This document shows positions 15,051 to 23,866 of a stretch of DNA of 64,000 nt, one piece after another; position 1 is the first letter of the stretch, and each line of letters starts with the position of its first letter. The notes under the pieces were generated by a model. It ran no database searches and was not told the origin of the DNA. It saw only the letters and a list, made by a program, of their open reading frames with translations. The position numbers and the translations under genes were made by a program. Source of the DNA: Ohtaekwangia sp036503775 (GTDB lineage Bacteria; Bacteroidota; Bacteroidia; Cytophagales; Cyclobacteriaceae). The stretch lies in assembly GCA_036503775.1 (NCBI GenBank), contig DASXWH010000294.1, positions 27,555 to 91,554 of the forward strand, written 5' to 3'.

Positions 15051-17174
15051 TCATCGGGTGAAAGCCATTCCAACGCCACCATCCACATTTAAGGTATTGC
15101 CGGTGGATTTATTCAGCAGGCCACCCACAAGGGCAAAGCAGGCAAGAGCAATATCTTCCGGAAGAATAATTTCATTCAATAATGTACGCTTCGCATAGAA
15201 TGCGGGCAGTTCTTCTACTTTAATACCATACGCTTTTGCTCTTCCTTCAGCCCAGCCGCTTGACCAGATCTTACTGTCGGCAATTACAGCATCGGGATTA
15301 ATGGAGTTAACCCTGATCTTATCAGCACCAAGTTCGGCAGCATTCAACCGGCTAAGGTGTAACTGTGCAGCTTTGGCCGAGCCATAGCCGGCATTGTTAG
15401 GTCCGGATACCAATGCATTCTTGCTGACAATATTGATCACGTCACCGCCCAATGCCTGCTTACGCATCACGGCAACTGCAGCCTGTGTAACCAGGAACTG
15501 TCCTTTCACCAAAACATCATATAAAACATCCCAGTCTTTTTCGGTATGATCTTCCAACGGCTTGGAAATAGAAAGCCCGGCATTATTGACGATGATATCT
15601 ACGCCACCAAAAGCAAGTGCAGCCACTTTCAAGGATGATTCGATCTGTGCAGCGTTAGTTACGTCAACGAGCGCAGCAGCATAGGCGTCTTTACCAAATT
15701 GTTTTTTAAATTCTTCCTCCGCTCCGGTAAGCCGGCTTTGATCATTGTCACTTAACACCACACAAGCTCCTTCTTCAGCAAATTTCTTTGCAATAGCTTT
15801 TCCGATGCCCCCTGCACTGCCGGTAATCAGCGCTACTTTTCCGGAAAGCGCTTTCGGTTTGGGCATGCGTTGAAGTTTAGCTTCTTCCAGTAACCAGTAT
15901 TCAATATTAAAAGCCTCCTGACGCGGCAGAGATGTGTAGGATGAAATGGCTTCAGCACCCTTCATCACGTTGATGGCATTGATGTAAAATTCAGCTGCAA
16001 CACGAGCCGTCTGTTTGTCTTTCGCGAAGGTGAACATACCGATCCCCGGATACAGAATTACTACCGGGTTCGGATCACGCATGGCTGGACTGTTCGGATG
16101 TTTGCATTTCTCATAGTACTCGCTGTACATCTTCCGGTATTTCTCAAAAGAAGGTGTCAGCTTTTCTTTGACGGCCTTTACATCAGAAAGATTTTCATCA
16201 GCTTTTAATTCGAGTACCAATGGGCTGATCTTGGTTCTTAAAAAATGATCCGGGCAACTGGTGCCCATCGGAGCCAGTACATCCAGGTCTTTTGAGTTTA
16301 TAAATTCCAGTACGCGATCATCATCCGTAAAATGTCCCACCATGCGGGTGTAGCCTGAACAGAAACCACGGAGGATGGGTGCAAGAGATGCAGCCTGCTC
16401 CGAGCGTTTTTCTTTTGCCGGACTCGTTAATACATTTCCGCCAAATACAGGTCTGCGTTTGCCATAATTTTCTGAGAGGTATTCAGCGCAACGCTCAACT
16501 ACTTCGAGTGTATTCATATAACTCTCATAGGAAGTGTCACCCCAGGTAAACAATCCATGTGATCCCAGCATGATGCCGCGGATGCCAGGGTTTTCGTCAA
16601 GGCATTGTTTTAGTTTCAATCCGAGATCAAAACCAGGACGTTGCCACTCAACCCAGCCGATGGTTCCGTTGAAAAGCTCTTTGGTGATTTTCTTTCCGTC
16701 CTTAGCGGCAGCAATGGCAATGGCTGCATCGGGATGAAGGTGATCAATGTGTTTGAAGGGAAGAAAACCATGAAGCGGTGTGTCAATCGAAGGTGCTTTC
16801 GAAGCGAGGTCATAAATACAATGATTGAAAAGTTCAACCATCTCATCTTCGAACTCAATGCCACGATAAATATTTTTCAGCGCGCGCAGGCGGTCAACAT
16901 ATAAGGCTGCCAGTCCGCTGCGTTTCAATGTTCCGATATCACCACCGGAACCTTTTACCCACATTACTTCCGTTTCCTTTCCGGTGAGCGGATCTTTTGC
17001 CACAGCCTTACAGGAAGTATTGCCACCACCATAGTTTGTCAGGCGTAGGTCTGCCCCTAACAGGTTTGACCGGTAAATGAGCAGTTCAACTTCATCACCT
17101 GCTATCGCTGCTGCTTTCTGTTCATCCCACAGGTAACTAACGTGTTTGAATTTTGTTTGTGTGATCGCTGCCAT
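15051..17174 (-). CDS. Bifunctional rhamnulose-1-phosphate aldolase / lactaldehyde dehydrogenase
   Basis: This is a 707-residue fusion. Residues about 20-400 form a class II aldolase/adducin domain with the zinc-site segments HIDHLHPD and MLGSHGLFTWG. Residues about 440-705 form a short-chain dehydrogenase with the Rossmann motif LITGSAGGIGKAIAK, NNAG, and the catalytic Ser...YxxxK (SKNALVSGPNNAGYGSAK). It should split L-rhamnulose-1-phosphate to DHAP and L-lactaldehyde and oxidise the latter. Such fusions are known from rhamnose operons in several phyla. It lies 28 bp after rhaT and 16 bp before rhaM. Confidence 0.93.
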   Translation of the reverse strand: MAAITQTKFKHVSYLWDEQKAAAIAGDEVELLIYRSNLLGADLRLTNYGGGNTSCKAVAKDPLTGKETEVMWVKGSGGDIGTLKRSGLAALYVDRLRALKNIYRGIEFEDEMVELFNHCIYDLASKAPSIDTPLHGFLPFKHIDHLHPDAAIAIAAAKDGKKITKELFNGTIGWVEWQRPGFDLGLKLKQCLDENPGIRGIMLGSHGLFTWGDTSYESYMNTLEVVERCAEYLSENYGKRRPVFGGNVLTSPAKEKRSEQAASLAPILRGFCSGYTRMVGHFTDDDRVLEFINSKDLDVLAPMGTSCPDHFLRTKISPLVLELKADENLSDVKAVKEKLTPSFEKYRKMYSEYYEKCKHPNSPAMRDPNPVVILYPGIGMFTFAKDKQTARVAAEFYINAINVMKGAEAISSYTSLPRQEAFNIEYWLLEEAKLQRMPKPKALSGKVALITGSAGGIGKAIAKKFAEEGACVVLSDNDQSRLTGAEEEFKKQFGKDAYAAALVDVTNAAQIESSLKVAALAFGGVDIIVNNAGLSISKPLEDHTEKDWDVLYDVLVKGQFLVTQAAVAVMRKQALGGDVINIVSKNALVSGPNNAGYGSAKAAQLHLSRLNAAELGADKIRVNSINPDAVIADSKIWSSGWAEGRAKAYGIKVEELPAFYAKRTLLNEIILPEDIALACFALVGGLLNKSTGNTLNVDGGVGMAFTR

Positions 17175-17202
17175 ACGTTATAATCTTAGGTCTTTAGAAT
17201 TT

Positions 17203-18261
17203 TTATTGCGGCAATGCATTTCCATACCCCACCAGGATCACCGATGCCAGTATAGTCAGAATGCCAAAGGTTATGGTAACAAGGGTTCTGCGTTGAACAC
17301 CTTTCCATTCTTTTAAAAATATTCCCCACATGTTCGAGATCAAAATGATAAAGGCCATGTGCAGTATCCAGGAGCTTGCTCCGTTTCCGAGTTTACTTTC
17401 ACCCATACCGTAGAAAAAGAATTGCAGGAACCACGTAGTTCCAGCCAGGGCTGAAAAAGTGTAATTCGCAGTGAGAGGAGTTTGCTTGTTGGTATAATCA
17501 CCAAACGTTTTATTCCGTGCATTCAGGATCATACACCAGATAAAGTTTGTTGTCAGTCCACCCCAGAGCAGAACAACGTAGGTAACATTATTCTGAAACA
17601 GGGGATTGAAACCCAAGCGCACCGCTTCCTCCGCCATGGGTTTTCCGGCTTCAATACCGAAGTTAAAACAGGAGCTGAGTATTCCCGATACTGTGGCAAC
17701 AATAAGGCCCTTGGTCAGGTTAAATTCGGCAATGCTTTTTTTACGTTGTTCTTCCGGAAGATCTTTTTCTTTGAGGATACCGGCACGCCCGCAGATGGCA
17801 ATGCCGACTAAACACACCAGTACACCCAGTAACACCATTTGCCCACCTTCACTGGCGAGCATTTGTGAAAACGAGATTTTACCAGCCTTTGGAAAGTAGT
17901 TATAATAAAGAGTTGGGATCAGCGCACCAAATGCAGCGCAGTATCCTAAAATCACGGAGTTGCCAAGTGACATGCCGAGATATCGTACACCCAGACCGTA
18001 AGTAAGGCCTCCAATTCCCCAGAGCACGCCCATCAGATACGTGATACCGATTATTGTGCCGTCTGTAGCACTGATAATTTCTGCAAACCCCGGAACCGTG
18101 AGCCACGCAGCTAATGGCGGAACGATGAGCCAGGAAAATAAACCGCCTACTATCCAGTAGCTTTCCCATGCCCAGCCCTTTACCTTTTTATAAGGAATGT
18201 AAAAGCTCCCGGAGGCAAACCCACCCAGGAAATGAAAGATGACTCCGAGAATAGCGCTCAT
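17203..18261 (-). CDS. rhaT: L-rhamnose/proton symporter RhaT
   Basis: The 352-residue, roughly ten-helix inner-membrane protein matches RhaT: an N-terminal GVIFHFLGGFASGSFYIPYKKVKGW, then WLIVPPLAAWL, and RYLGMSLGNSVILGYCAAFG. It imports L-rhamnose and is the first gene of the rha operon. Its promoter contains the box shared across this locus, AGTACATGACAG on the minus strand (18323-18334), 19 nt before TAAAATTG (18296-18303). Import of free rhamnose fits release of the sugar outside the cell or in the periplasm by the GH106 enzyme encoded divergently. Confidence 0.94.
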   Translation of the reverse strand: MSAILGVIFHFLGGFASGSFYIPYKKVKGWAWESYWIVGGLFSWLIVPPLAAWLTVPGFAEIISATDGTIIGITYLMGVLWGIGGLTYGLGVRYLGMSLGNSVILGYCAAFGALIPTLYYNYFPKAGKISFSQMLASEGGQMVLLGVLVCLVGIAICGRAGILKEKDLPEEQRKKSIAEFNLTKGLIVATVSGILSSCFNFGIEAGKPMAEEAVRLGFNPLFQNNVTYVVLLWGGLTTNFIWCMILNARNKTFGDYTNKQTPLTANYTFSALAGTTWFLQFFFYGMGESKLGNGASSWILHMAFIILISNMWGIFLKEWKGVQRRTLVTITFGILTILASVILVGYGNALPQ

Positions 18262-18295
18262 GTATGAAGTTTAGTCCGATGGTTCTTTTCGGTAA

Positions 18296-18334
18296 CAATT
18301 TTAATAATCATCACAGGCTTGCCTGTCATGTACT
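18296..18334 (-). promoter_or_regulatory. rhaT operon promoter with locus-wide box
   Basis: On the minus strand AGTACATGACAG (18323-18334) is followed after exactly 19 nt by TAAAATTG (18296-18303), close to the Bacteroidetes -7 consensus TAnnTTTG. The ATG is 34 nt further on. The box differs by one base from AGTACAGGACAG. Confidence 0.55.
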
Positions 18335-18390
18335 GTCATGCTTATACAAAGTTTTTTAAAGGTGCTAAAAACACGTATAATTAACTGGAT

Positions 18391-18430
18391 AGTACAGGAC
18401 AGATTTTGGGGTTTTCAGTGGATATTTTTA
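18391..18430 (+). promoter_or_regulatory. GH106 promoter with locus-wide box
   Basis: AGTACAGGACAG (18391-18402) is followed after 20 nt by TATTTTTA (18423-18430), a plausible -7 element. The leader to the GH106 ATG would be about 110 nt. The rest of the 287-bp divergent region holds the rhaT promoter and nothing else I can name. Confidence 0.55.
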
Positions 18431-18548
18431 AGCGCGGTATCAGGTGAAGCTGGCCGGTGTTTTTGATGATGGCCTTTATTCTTTTAGCCTTTGAAGGCGT
18501 GATTTTAAACTTCAAGATTCTCCAAATCTTCCGGATCTAAATAGTAAT

Positions 18549-21440
18549 ATGAAAAATACGCTACCCGAAATCTTTTGTATCCTTTTATTCCTGACAACCT
18601 CCTGCCAGCAGACAACATTTCAAAAACCGGAGTGGCCGGTTGTTGCGCGCGAAACAAAACCGTGGTCACGCTGGTGGTGGCATGGCAGTTCCGTTACGAA
18701 AGAGGGTATTACTGCCGAGATGGAAGCTTACAAAAAAGCAGGGCTTGGCGGACTGGAGATCACACCCATCTATGGTGTATTTGGTGATGAAAAGAATTTC
18801 GTTGACTATCTCTCTCCTCAATGGATGGAATTATTTCTGCACACGCTTCGTGAAGCGGAGCGCCTGGATATGGGAATAGATATGGCCACCGGAACGGGTT
18901 GGCCGTTCGGTGGTCCGTGGGTAAGTGATGCCGATGCCTGTAAGGCTATCGAGTATAAAATTTATGAGGTGAAAGCAGGGGAGTCCATAAAAGAGAAAAT
19001 TGAATTTATTCAGCAGCCTTTTCTTCGGGCGGTTGGAAATTCGATCTATGAAGGGAAGGATCCGGCTACAGCCGTGATGCGTGTTGATCCAAAAAAGATT
19101 GACATTAATAGACTGTCTCAACCTGTTCACACAAATAAAAATCTACAGGACCTGGCACTTGATCAGGTAAAGTTTGAAAGATCATTAACCCTCCGGGCAC
19201 TGCGCGCTTATAATGAAACCGGTGAGGTTGTTGAATTGATGGATAAGATCACCGATGGAAAGTTGAACTGGACAGCACCGCAGGGAACCTGGAAAGTATA
19301 TGCTGTATTTGAAGGCTCCCATGGGAAGATGGTTGAACGTGCAGGGCCGGGTGGCGAAGGAAATGTAATTGATCACTTTTCATCTACAGCATTGAAAAAT
19401 TACCTGTCACGGTTTGACAGCGCGATGGCCAAAGAGGACATACGATCGTTGCGCGCATTCTTTAATGATTCTTATGAAGTGGATGATGCCCGCGGTGCAG
19501 CAGATTGGACACCCGATCTCTTTGCTGCATTTAAAGAGAAGCAAGGTTATGATCTGCGTGATTACATTCCGAACTGGCTGGGGAAAGGAAGCGATACTGA
19601 AATGAATGAACGCGTGCTTTCGGATTACCGTGAGACGGTATCGGAACTTGTACTCAATAATTTCACGCTACCCTGGAAATCCTGGGCGCATGAAAAGGAT
19701 GCGATCATCCGCAATCAGGCGCATGGATCACCATCAAATATTCTGGATCTGTATGCTGCTGTTGATATCCCTGAAATAGAAGGAACAGAGTCATTGCGGA
19801 TAAAGATGGCATCTTCTGCGGGTAATGTAACGGGGAAGAAACTGGTGTCTTCTGAGTCAGCAACCTGGCTGGATGAACATTTTCAATCCAATCTCGGAGA
19901 TGTTAAAGGTGCAGTCGATTTATTTTTTCTGAATGGAGTCAATCATATTTTTTATCACGGCACGTGTTACTCACCGGCAGAAGAACCGTGGCCGGGAAGA
20001 TTATTTTATGCTGCCGTACATTTGAATCCACGCAATTCCCTGTGGCCTGATTTTGATGCACTGAACATGTATGTCACCCGATGCCAGTCGCTACTTCAGC
20101 AATCACACCCTGACAATGATGTGCTGTTATATTTTCCTATCTACGACCGCTTTGCTGTTCACAGTGAAGAGATGATTGAACACTTCGATGGTATAGGTAA
20201 ACAGTTTGAGGGCACATCATTCCGTAAAGGAGCCGAGACCATGCATAAACAGGGATATACCTTTGATTTTATTTCCGACAAACAAATCGGTAATCTCTCC
20301 TGGAGTAACAACAGACTTTTCACGGAAGGAAAGAGTCAGTATAAAACACTTGTTATTCCGCATTGCCGGTACATACCGGTGAAAACCCTGGAGAAGATTT
20401 CAGCGCTTGCACAGGAAGGAGCTACGATCATTTTTTATGAAGGCCTTCCGGAATCTTTTTCAGGCATGGATGGATCCAGGAACAAGGAAAAATTCAGCGC
20501 TATGGTAAAGGGTTTTTCCGGTAATGGTGAAGGTGGTGGAGTTCGTAATGGAAAAGTAATAATTATGGATAACCTCAGGGAGGCCTTATCAACGGCAGGT
20601 GTTGAGCCGGAATCTATGGTGCGTGACAGTCTGCAGTATATCCGGAAAATTACAGACGATCATGTTATTCAATATTTTATTTCAAACACTTCGTCCAGGT
20701 CATTTGATGGTTGGATAATGTTAAAGAAACACGGTCACGGGGCAGTACTCCTCGATCCGATGACAAGCGAGATTGGCAAAGCCCATGTAAAAGAATATAG
20801 CGACTCTACTGCGGTATATGTTCAGCTTCAACCGGCTCAAAGTGTATTTATAAACCTGTATGATGACGATGTTGAGACGGATGAGTTTACGTACTACCGG
20901 TTTACCGGTGATTCCGTTTCGTTTAATGGCACCTGGAATATTTCGTTTACCGCTGGTGGTCCGGTTCTTCCTGAAGTTGTTACTACTGATTCATTATGCT
21001 CGTGGACTAAATTCAAAGGTGAGGGATATGAAACATTTTCCGGAACAGCTGCCTATCGAATTGAATTTGACAAACCCGTCAGGCAAGCTGAATCCTGGTT
21101 GCTCGATCTGGGGAATGTACATGAAAGTGCTGAAGTGAGTCTCAATGGAAAATTGCTCGGAAAATTAATCGGCCCCGTGTATCAGTTGCAGATCGATCCG
21201 AGGAGTCTGCTGGACAAGAATACCCTGGTGATAAAAGTGTCTAACCTAATGGCGAATCGCATCATTGACCTCGACAAACGGAATGTACTATGGAAGAAGT
21301 TCTATAATATAAATTTCCCTGCACGGAAAGCAGAGAACAGGGTGAATGGGTTATTCAACGCTTCACAATGGAGGCCAGAAGAATCGGGCCTTATCGGACC
21401 TGTCCGGTTAAAAGCCCTGGAAACCAAAATTATGGAATGA
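18549..21440 (+). CDS. GH106 alpha-L-rhamnosidase, lipoprotein
   Basis: The 963-residue enzyme has a lipoprotein signal (LLFLTTSCQQ, Cys about 19). The GH106 N-terminal signature follows: TKPWSRWWWHGSSVTKEGIT, GLGGLEITPIYGV and MGIDMATGTGWPFGGPWV. A beta-sandwich region (about 740-960) ends with DLGNVHESAEVSLNGKLLG and the sugar-binding-like SNLMANRIIDLDKRN. The family hydrolyses terminal alpha-L-rhamnose, for instance in rhamnogalacturonan oligomers. It is transcribed divergently from the rhamnose operon and probably works at the cell surface or in the periplasm. The length is normal for the family. Confidence 0.93.
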   Translation: MKNTLPEIFCILLFLTTSCQQTTFQKPEWPVVARETKPWSRWWWHGSSVTKEGITAEMEAYKKAGLGGLEITPIYGVFGDEKNFVDYLSPQWMELFLHTLREAERLDMGIDMATGTGWPFGGPWVSDADACKAIEYKIYEVKAGESIKEKIEFIQQPFLRAVGNSIYEGKDPATAVMRVDPKKIDINRLSQPVHTNKNLQDLALDQVKFERSLTLRALRAYNETGEVVELMDKITDGKLNWTAPQGTWKVYAVFEGSHGKMVERAGPGGEGNVIDHFSSTALKNYLSRFDSAMAKEDIRSLRAFFNDSYEVDDARGAADWTPDLFAAFKEKQGYDLRDYIPNWLGKGSDTEMNERVLSDYRETVSELVLNNFTLPWKSWAHEKDAIIRNQAHGSPSNILDLYAAVDIPEIEGTESLRIKMASSAGNVTGKKLVSSESATWLDEHFQSNLGDVKGAVDLFFLNGVNHIFYHGTCYSPAEEPWPGRLFYAAVHLNPRNSLWPDFDALNMYVTRCQSLLQQSHPDNDVLLYFPIYDRFAVHSEEMIEHFDGIGKQFEGTSFRKGAETMHKQGYTFDFISDKQIGNLSWSNNRLFTEGKSQYKTLVIPHCRYIPVKTLEKISALAQEGATIIFYEGLPESFSGMDGSRNKEKFSAMVKGFSGNGEGGGVRNGKVIIMDNLREALSTAGVEPESMVRDSLQYIRKITDDHVIQYFISNTSSRSFDGWIMLKKHGHGAVLLDPMTSEIGKAHVKEYSDSTAVYVQLQPAQSVFINLYDDDVETDEFTYYRFTGDSVSFNGTWNISFTAGGPVLPEVVTTDSLCSWTKFKGEGYETFSGTAAYRIEFDKPVRQAESWLLDLGNVHESAEVSLNGKLLGKLIGPVYQLQIDPRSLLDKNTLVIKVSNLMANRIIDLDKRNVLWKKFYNINFPARKAENRVNGLFNASQWRPEESGLIGPVRLKALETKIME

Positions 21441-21447
21441 ACGGGAT

Positions 21448-21486
21448 AGTGCAGGATAGTTTGGGCCGATACACTTGGTATTTTGT
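21448..21486 (+). promoter_or_regulatory. Apparent orphan promoter with locus-wide box
   Basis: AGTGCAGGATAG (21448-21459) is followed after exactly 19 nt by TATTTTGT (21479-21486). It begins 7 nt after the GH106 stop and has no protein gene in front of it; a strong terminator lies about 60 nt downstream. See the candidate RNA at 21493-21580. Confidence 0.45.
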
Positions 21487-21492
21487 TACTAC

Positions 21493-21580
21493 TAAGTTTG
21501 GTTTGCAGTGTTTCCGCTGCTGAAATTTTAACAGGGTTAATTTGGAAGAAGGTCGCCTGAACAGGCGACCTTTCTTTTTT
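21493..21580 (+). ncRNA. Candidate small RNA (~90 nt) between GH106 and SusD genes
   Basis: A promoter-like element at 21448-21486 and a strong Rho-independent terminator ending at 21580 would define an RNA of about 88 nt with no convincing reading frame. The start is estimated at 7 nt after the -7 element. It could equally be the plain 3' UTR of GH106 with a chance box, so this is a hypothesis. Confidence 0.3.
21548..21580 (+). terminator. Strong Rho-independent terminator after GH106
   Basis: GGTCGCCTG (21551-21559) and CAGGCGACC (21562-21570) form a 9-bp GC-rich stem with a 2-nt loop, or AAGG-extended, followed by TTTCTTTTTT. Confidence 0.93.
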
Positions 21581-21613
21581 ACCGGATACAGAATCCAAAA
21601 CCTGATCTCCCGT

Positions 21614-21650
21614 AAAAAAATAAAAGGGTCAACATTTATGTTGACCCTTT
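21614..21650 (-). terminator. Terminator of the susCD unit
   Basis: AAAGGGTCAACAT (21623-21635) and ATGTTGACCCTTT (21638-21650) form a perfect 13-bp stem. On the minus strand the hairpin is followed by a T-rich run (A-run at 21614-21625 on the plus strand). It ends the SusD transcript 22 bp after its stop. Confidence 0.9.
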
Positions 21651-21671
21651 AGTTTGATTTACAGGTTGAGA

Positions 21672-23849
21672 TTAATATCCCGGATTCTGATAGGCAGCTC
21701 TTGCTGCAGCATCCAGCAGTATACCTTTTTCATCGGTTAACAGATTCAGATATGCAGCAGGCCAGGGGCGGAATGTGTGATGCGCCTTGTATTGACCTTT
21801 CCCTTTTCCATTTCCATCCTGTCCGTTTCCATTGGCGGTATTAAATGCAACAGGCCAGAGACCGGTTTTATCAGAAGCCATCTGGTTGAGGTGAGAAACA
21901 CGATCGAAAAGAATGCCGGCATTGTGAAGATCTTCCCAGGCAATTCCCTCAGACAAGAACTCGCGTGCTTTTTCATTATAGATAAAGTGGATGAACATGT
22001 CTTCTTTGGATGATACCGTAGCAATGTATTTTTCGGCATTGGCTTCCGGAGTGCCGGGCGTGAAATGATTTTCGGTAACGGTAATGGCAGCATATCCATC
22101 CGAAGCTACAGCGTAGGGTGAGATCCTTTCGGGTGCCGTTAAGATGCTGGCCTGAGGTTCCCACTCCACGATACTCGGCCGGGTTTCTCCGGGTTTATAC
22201 GATGCACGTTTGCGCAGTACATTGATGTCGGTAATTGCTGAGGCATAATCTCCTTTGCGTCCGTAAGCTTCAGCACGGATGAGATACGTTTCAGCGAGTC
22301 GCATAAGGATAGCATCACGTGTTCCTGCCTCACTATCATAATTGGCTTCATCACTGCTGCCACCACGCATCGGATCAACCCATTTCCGGGAAGAGAGGTA
22401 AGGTGCAGTACGGCCTGCAGCAAGTCCCATATTTGATCCGTCATAGAAGAGCCTGTAATAATATCTGCCGGTTTTTGCAGATACCAGCCAGCGTACCATA
22501 AACTGATAAGGCTGACCTAATATAGTTGCTGAATCAAGCGCTTCTTCTCTCTGGTTCTCAATATAAGTAAGCGCACGCTTGTTGATCTTTACACGTCTTT
22601 CCCAATCGTTCGGATCAGCGGTAGTAGGATCCAGGCCAACCGTAGGTTCACCGGCAGGTTTGTTCGCATTCCACCATGCACCACTGGCAGGCGTCCAGCG
22701 AAATGAATTTGAGGTAGTTGGTGGCATATTGCCAATGTATTCCGTTATAAACGTTTTGTAGTAACGGGAATCATTCATCTTGTCTCTGAAATTATCATAC
22801 GCCCAGTCTGTTGGTTTATAACTTCCAAAGGGCCGGCCATAAGCCATTACGCGGGTTACTCCGGTGGCATCGGTATAATTTCCGGTGTGATAATTAACCG
22901 AGCGATTACCAAAGCGGCCATTCAGCGTGGTGTTGACTTCAAATTGTGCTGCCCAGAGAATTTCAGAATGAGGATTGGTTTGTGAGCGCGGATCAAACAA
23001 TGTCCAGTAGTCTGGTGCGAGGGCTCCAGCGGCATTGATAACTTCCGTAGCAATGCTGATGCATGAATCCAGATCGGTAGAGACATTTCCTTTGTAAAGC
23101 ATGGCAAGATGCTGTTCGCTGTGATTTTCAAAATCAGCAGCCTGCGCCCGATTCAGATATAGCTTGGCCAGAAAATGACCCGCTGCAAGTTTGGTGGCAC
23201 GACCGCGTTCAGGTTGCGACACCGGCAGTAACTGGTAAGCTTCGTGCAGATCACCGATCAGCTGATCATAGATTTCTTCCAGCGATGCTTTGGGATAATA
23301 ATAGACTCCGGGATCTTCACGGTTGGCCGTGAGTAACAAGGGCACACCGCCAAGCTGATTCGAGATCAGATAATAGGCCCATGCCCGCAGGAACAGAATT
23401 TCTCCTCTGCGTGTATTCGTCAGGGTCTGATCACTTGCAAATTTACCTGGCTTGATGGTCTCCAGTATATCGAGCGCGATGTTGCAATTGTTGATGGCAG
23501 GATAGGCTCCCAGTGGTGCAAAGTCATTATTGTTTTTTGCACCAAGCAGGTTGTTGACATTACCGGCTATGGTACTGACATCTGTTCCGTAGCCGCTGCT
23601 GTTGTAGCGCGCCATATCAATATTAGAGGTCATGTAGGCATCCGTCTCCGGCTCAATGAGACGTGTACCCACAGCATCCCATTCATGTTTCGAGCGCGAA
23701 AACACATATATCCCGTTGATTAAACTTTCCAGTCCGGCATCGGTATTATAGTATTCCTGTGTAAAACGCGTTACGGCTTTTTCGTCCAGAAAATCTTTGC
23801 ATGAACCCATCAACACAAAGACTACGAGTAGTATTAGTAATTTTTTCAT
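21672..23849 (-). CDS. SusD/RagB-family nutrient-binding lipoprotein
   Basis: The 725-residue lipoprotein (lipobox VLMGSCKDF) starts with the typical SusD N-terminal helix DFLDEKAVTRFTQEYY and contains the TPR-like segment RRGEILFLRAWAYYLISNQLGGVPLL. The C-terminal half ends in the usual large loop region with WEDLHNAGILFDRVSHLN. It is longer than most SusD proteins (500-600 residues). It would sit on the cell surface, bind rhamnogalacturonan fragments and cap the SusC barrel encoded 17 bp upstream. A strong terminator follows. Confidence 0.94.
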   Translation of the reverse strand: MKKLLILLVVFVLMGSCKDFLDEKAVTRFTQEYYNTDAGLESLINGIYVFSRSKHEWDAVGTRLIEPETDAYMTSNIDMARYNSSGYGTDVSTIAGNVNNLLGAKNNNDFAPLGAYPAINNCNIALDILETIKPGKFASDQTLTNTRRGEILFLRAWAYYLISNQLGGVPLLLTANREDPGVYYYPKASLEEIYDQLIGDLHEAYQLLPVSQPERGRATKLAAGHFLAKLYLNRAQAADFENHSEQHLAMLYKGNVSTDLDSCISIATEVINAAGALAPDYWTLFDPRSQTNPHSEILWAAQFEVNTTLNGRFGNRSVNYHTGNYTDATGVTRVMAYGRPFGSYKPTDWAYDNFRDKMNDSRYYKTFITEYIGNMPPTTSNSFRWTPASGAWWNANKPAGEPTVGLDPTTADPNDWERRVKINKRALTYIENQREEALDSATILGQPYQFMVRWLVSAKTGRYYYRLFYDGSNMGLAAGRTAPYLSSRKWVDPMRGGSSDEANYDSEAGTRDAILMRLAETYLIRAEAYGRKGDYASAITDINVLRKRASYKPGETRPSIVEWEPQASILTAPERISPYAVASDGYAAITVTENHFTPGTPEANAEKYIATVSSKEDMFIHFIYNEKAREFLSEGIAWEDLHNAGILFDRVSHLNQMASDKTGLWPVAFNTANGNGQDGNGKGKGQYKAHHTFRPWPAAYLNLLTDEKGILLDAAARAAYQNPGY

Positions 23850-23866
23850 GTTCTTAATTTTTAAGG

